A DNA stretch of 64,000 bases from Niebla homalea. Lineage: Eukaryota; Ascomycota; Lecanoromycetes; Lecanorales; Ramalinaceae. Below are positions 62,201 through 64,000 of the stretch, in pieces; the stretch's first letter is position 1, and every line of letters begins with the position of its first letter. A program made the position numbers and the translations under genes. The notes under the pieces are model-generated. The model did no database searches and had not been told where the DNA came from. It saw only the letters and a list, made by a program, of their open reading frames with translations. Location: contig JAHGAU010000021.1 in the NCBI GenBank assembly GCA_019925105.1, positions 310,001-374,000 of the forward strand, in the 5' to 3' direction.

Positions 62201-62347
62201 GCCGCGATGCTTCCTGTCCCGGATAGTGGTGACATTGCTGCTGGTGCTGCTTTCTGCAATGCTGCGTGTATCTTTCTCTCGGTCTTTGTCCTTGTTCTTG
62301 TGGGAACGAAACCGCACGTACTGATATTTGGAATCTTGATTTGGCAT
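59294..62347 (-). CDS. Large coiled-coil protein
   Basis: A single exon of 1,017 residues. Residues 1-370 or so are Ser/Pro/Gln-rich and disordered, with Pro-Met stretches (PMQQPMPPPMQF) before the helical part. A long coiled coil follows from about 385 to 740 (repeated heptads such as ELQSQRAAESEARDLRIGKL and LQREKEDLESRVRGASQNRQ), including a near-duplicated ARQAHQEARDTI / NRQAYAEATETI unit. The C-terminal quarter is again basic and Ser/Thr/Lys-rich. No catalytic domain. It may be a scaffold, cytoskeletal or septal protein; no family recognised. The last codons GVFGR TGA overlap a GTGAAG, so a further C-terminal exon is possible. The start is the first ATG. Confidence 0.8.
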   Translation of the reverse strand: MPNQDSKYQYVRFRSHKNKDKDREKDTRSIAESSTSSNVTTIRDRKHRGSSASTSGALTETVSQVPGANCEDVALEQLPPLPETEESEGTSAASSPIMRTTSHVSAPKARTSLPSTFDTPDNLQPYLESEPDTCSTTIITESTDNQEWIGPVMKSASSIGEHSDLLTPTARPRPNPLDSVRNAHDQSQLEKIEGSASMGDAGQENHSRSIAEINERVYSWANSDGREPQSFYPSDVINPFLHTQQHCPPQQHPDSPKAQPQSQTKDRTTKEPDAPAPPTEPQDSSPPEPSRPTGELQPRPSTRVGSKTPMHPLARVEAPPPAPMPPPAWSPQHNPPVTDFGIPRNDSWHPPQQMTAIPMQQPMPPPMQFPISPPTQHVPDPAHLLHRISSALPDIAALMGLSYGTYNTLLTRDHYIAELQSQRAAESEARDLRIGKLSSEIESVLRTNDEECKRLNEKIMEWEERHQDMAEERSTERRLKEEARALHAKLKAKYDDMKRKHAASLADMSAAFAAEKAGMKEAHANEKKASDDHLQKVLRAADEQRQELGIAWNRQMHELEQKHGATIQELQHAIRTRDEMIEQKKRIPAQTPQNWDQARNSMLSHWDEERKTWKKSLDDEKTIQANLQRDNDELHRSLDRTRSHYASEIKDPTFRFATEKEEHRNATETALALQQKDAQDTIAVLQKENKDLSSCAREASQARQAHQEARDTIRQLQREKEDLESRVRGASQNRQAYAEATETISRLQKELEILKTPSAEAKAEDFKGKPIPVQKFAAPASKVESTRSASPSWEGKYVEPPRAASNPDKTQTQKLATTENVMSRSASVKKKERPSSFYSAEKVTLQKPTHVDSTAQRTCTVDRQDRGSETLKTTLPPEKARTQKQDQSLAPTTEYEIPGAWPPASRDPAHEARVVTSADKTRVQKPAVAGGGPSSRSSTPAPRERDQSSTRTTKEEKKANRSSGFYGSTNLKGKVWGPSEQYGRGEAGTQAPQGEPRKQEARKSEEGNRRQSGVFGR

Positions 62348-63437
62348 CTTGAAGTGCTTGAATGCCTTTCAACGCCAAGCTTTTTAATGTCTCCTATCAT
62401 TTGGAGTATCTGATACTGGCCAGCGTGAATGGGTGCTTGGCTTCAAGCGGAATAGATCCCTGTTGATGATGTTGTAAGAAGTTTCCGACTTTGCTGAGAC
62501 GGCGTCCATGATGAGATGCAGGGAATAGCTGGCAAGGGAGAAGCAATATTTCTTGAATGATTCAATCCTGGATGAATCCTGGTACGACAGACTTGGGAAA
62601 TGAAGGTCAAGCCTCGAAAGGAGAAGGGATGAAGCCTGAGGGTATGGCTATTACTGTCTACTGCCGCGGCTGCGAAGTCGTCCTATTGGCACGAGACTGG
62701 CGGACGCACGGAGCTCTTCCTACCTGACGAATCCAATTTGAAATGACACGTGTTTGGCGAGCGAGTCACAACATAAGGACGAATGGAACACTGTCGGAAT
62801 TTTTGATAGCGCAGACACAGCGATGATCGTAAAGGAGGCCAATTGGTATTCTTTGCGGTAGGAGAGTGGAATCAAACGCCGGGAAAAGTTACAGATTCGC
62901 GGGCCCAAATCCAGTATAGTATATCAGGTTGGTCTTACATTTGTGGTCACGTTATTGTCGCTAAGGGCATGGGCGAAGTGGACTGGCTCGTTACCATAGA
63001 TTATCGGGCAGCAATGCGTTGGACTACCGGCCCCCCTGCATCAACCAGTATGGTGCAGTCATTGAGGGAGATACAACAACCTTTTTGCGCTCCGTCAAGA
63101 CCGGGACAATTTGCTGCATGAACCATCTTAACCAAGGAAGAAAACCTAGGGACGGTATCTAGGGAATTAGGTCCTTGGTCTCTGACTGTAGAGGTAGGTG
63201 AAGCTAAGGGAGTACGAAATATATTTTACAATAATGTGCCTAAGACAGTAAGACTCCGTTGGGCGCTTCTCCTGACCAGGATCTCAAACGCACAAACGCT
63301 GTATAAAATGGCAAGACAGATGACCACACCATTTGATACATACTATGTCTGCTGTTGCTTCCCACTCTCCATCTGGGAAAAAGATGTGATTTTGGCCATC
63401 CTCTATGCGCTCTATTGTACAAAGATTGTGGACATCA
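62348..63437. other. Intergenic
   Basis: 5' flank of the coiled-coil gene and 3' flank of STT3. Only short frames; nothing recognised. Confidence 0.5.
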
Positions 63438-64000
63438 CTACTCGGTCCTAAGGACCCTGGGGCCTCTCCGCTTGGCCGCCTTCCTCTTCTTGTTACCCTT
63501 GTCAAAAGCAATGGCGCTTGCATGGTCTCTTCCAACATTGTCAAGATCCTTGACCTTGTATATGCGGATGATCCAATTCTCACTTGTGAAAGCCTCCTCA
63601 AGCGTCGACAGCTCAGGGCCCACCGCTGGAAGCTTAGATCCCCGCACCCTGTCCTGAGCCTGCCCAGCTGGGAACAGGTTGTTGTAATTGTAGTACGACA
63701 TCTTATACCTATCACAAAGTTAGCCTCAAGCGTTGTTTCCAGGCACACTTTGAGACTCTTACATCAAACTGTTCCTCATGGTCGGAGTGGCTTCATCATC
63801 CACTCTGTACTCGCCACGAGCGGTGAAAAAGCTCCTTTCGCTGACCTCGTCCGGCCAGATGCCTTCAGAGATCCTCACCATCCACAAGAATTTGTTGATG
63901 TCGTCGCCGGAGTATCCGAGCAGTCCACCAAAAACGACCAAGACGTAGTCTACATCGTGTTGCCGAAGGATCGGGTAGCTCACTTCCTCTCTTGAACTCA
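63438..64000 (-). CDS. stt3: Oligosaccharyltransferase catalytic subunit STT3, C-terminal part (cut by window edge)
   Basis: Two exons seen: 64,000-63,763 (continues beyond the window) and 63,708-63,438, joined over a 54-nt intron (GTAAGA...GCTAACTTTGTGATAG, a clear branch and acceptor). The upstream exon reads SYPILRQHDVDYVLVVFGG followed by INKFLWMVRISEGIWPDE; the last exon reads YKMSYYNYNNLFPAGQ, DRVRG, ENWIIRIYKVKDLDNVGRDH and ends KKRKAAKRRGPRVLRTE. This is the conserved lumenal C-terminal domain of STT3, including the DNINKFLW-type (here DDINKFLW) DK-motif region and the basic tail. STT3 transfers the lipid-linked glycan to Asn in the ER. Ends intact at the C-terminus; the membrane region and WWDYG motif are outside the window. 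Confidence 0.93.

Overview
The window looks like nuclear DNA of a filamentous ascomycete (Pezizomycotina; the class is not settled, Dothideomycetes would fit). Evidence seen directly: a sharply bounded AT-rich block almost free of CpA/TpG, the signature of repeat-induced point mutation (RIP); genes with short introns (about 44-170 nt, one of 341 nt) with fungal branch-like CTAAC/CTGAC motifs; and fungal gene families (Prp4, Ptc7, PI-PLC, Stt3, fungal-type C2H2 proteins, a HeLo-like domain protein).

Layout. 1-13,800: transposon graveyard with no intact ORF. Repeats survive in it: a pair of inverted repeats (2,261-2,380 and 13,415-13,533) enclosing a direct [D+R] duplication, further R copies, a G-tract/LTR-like end and a 10-bp-arm palindrome. 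13,800-20,992: transition zone with one intact gene (calcineurin-like phosphoesterase) and a broken glycosyltransferase 2 gene. 20,993-28,250: splicing factor Prp4 (three exons), two small secreted-protein genes and a mitochondrial PP2C phosphatase of the Ptc7 type. 29,990-33,946: a divergent pair, a NEK-like kinase and a HeLo-like/pseudokinase protein whose architecture recalls the MLKL necroptosis effector; this is the most interesting locus. 34,000-39,600: gene-poor, with a 31-residue double-CxxC ORF behind a TATA box and an unidentified two-exon gene. 39,628-45,136: PI-specific phospholipase C with an inferred GC-AG intron, divergent from an SR/H-rich protein with a small zinc-ribbon-like motif. 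45,595-57,768: three C2H2 zinc-finger genes in a row on the minus strand; two share an intron at the same codon position. 59,294-62,347: large coiled-coil protein. 63,438-64,000: the 3' part of STT3, cut by the window edge.

Apart from the kinase/HeLo pair and the zinc-finger cluster, neighbouring genes do not form an obvious pathway. All splice models were read by eye from donor, acceptor and frame agreement, without transcript data.
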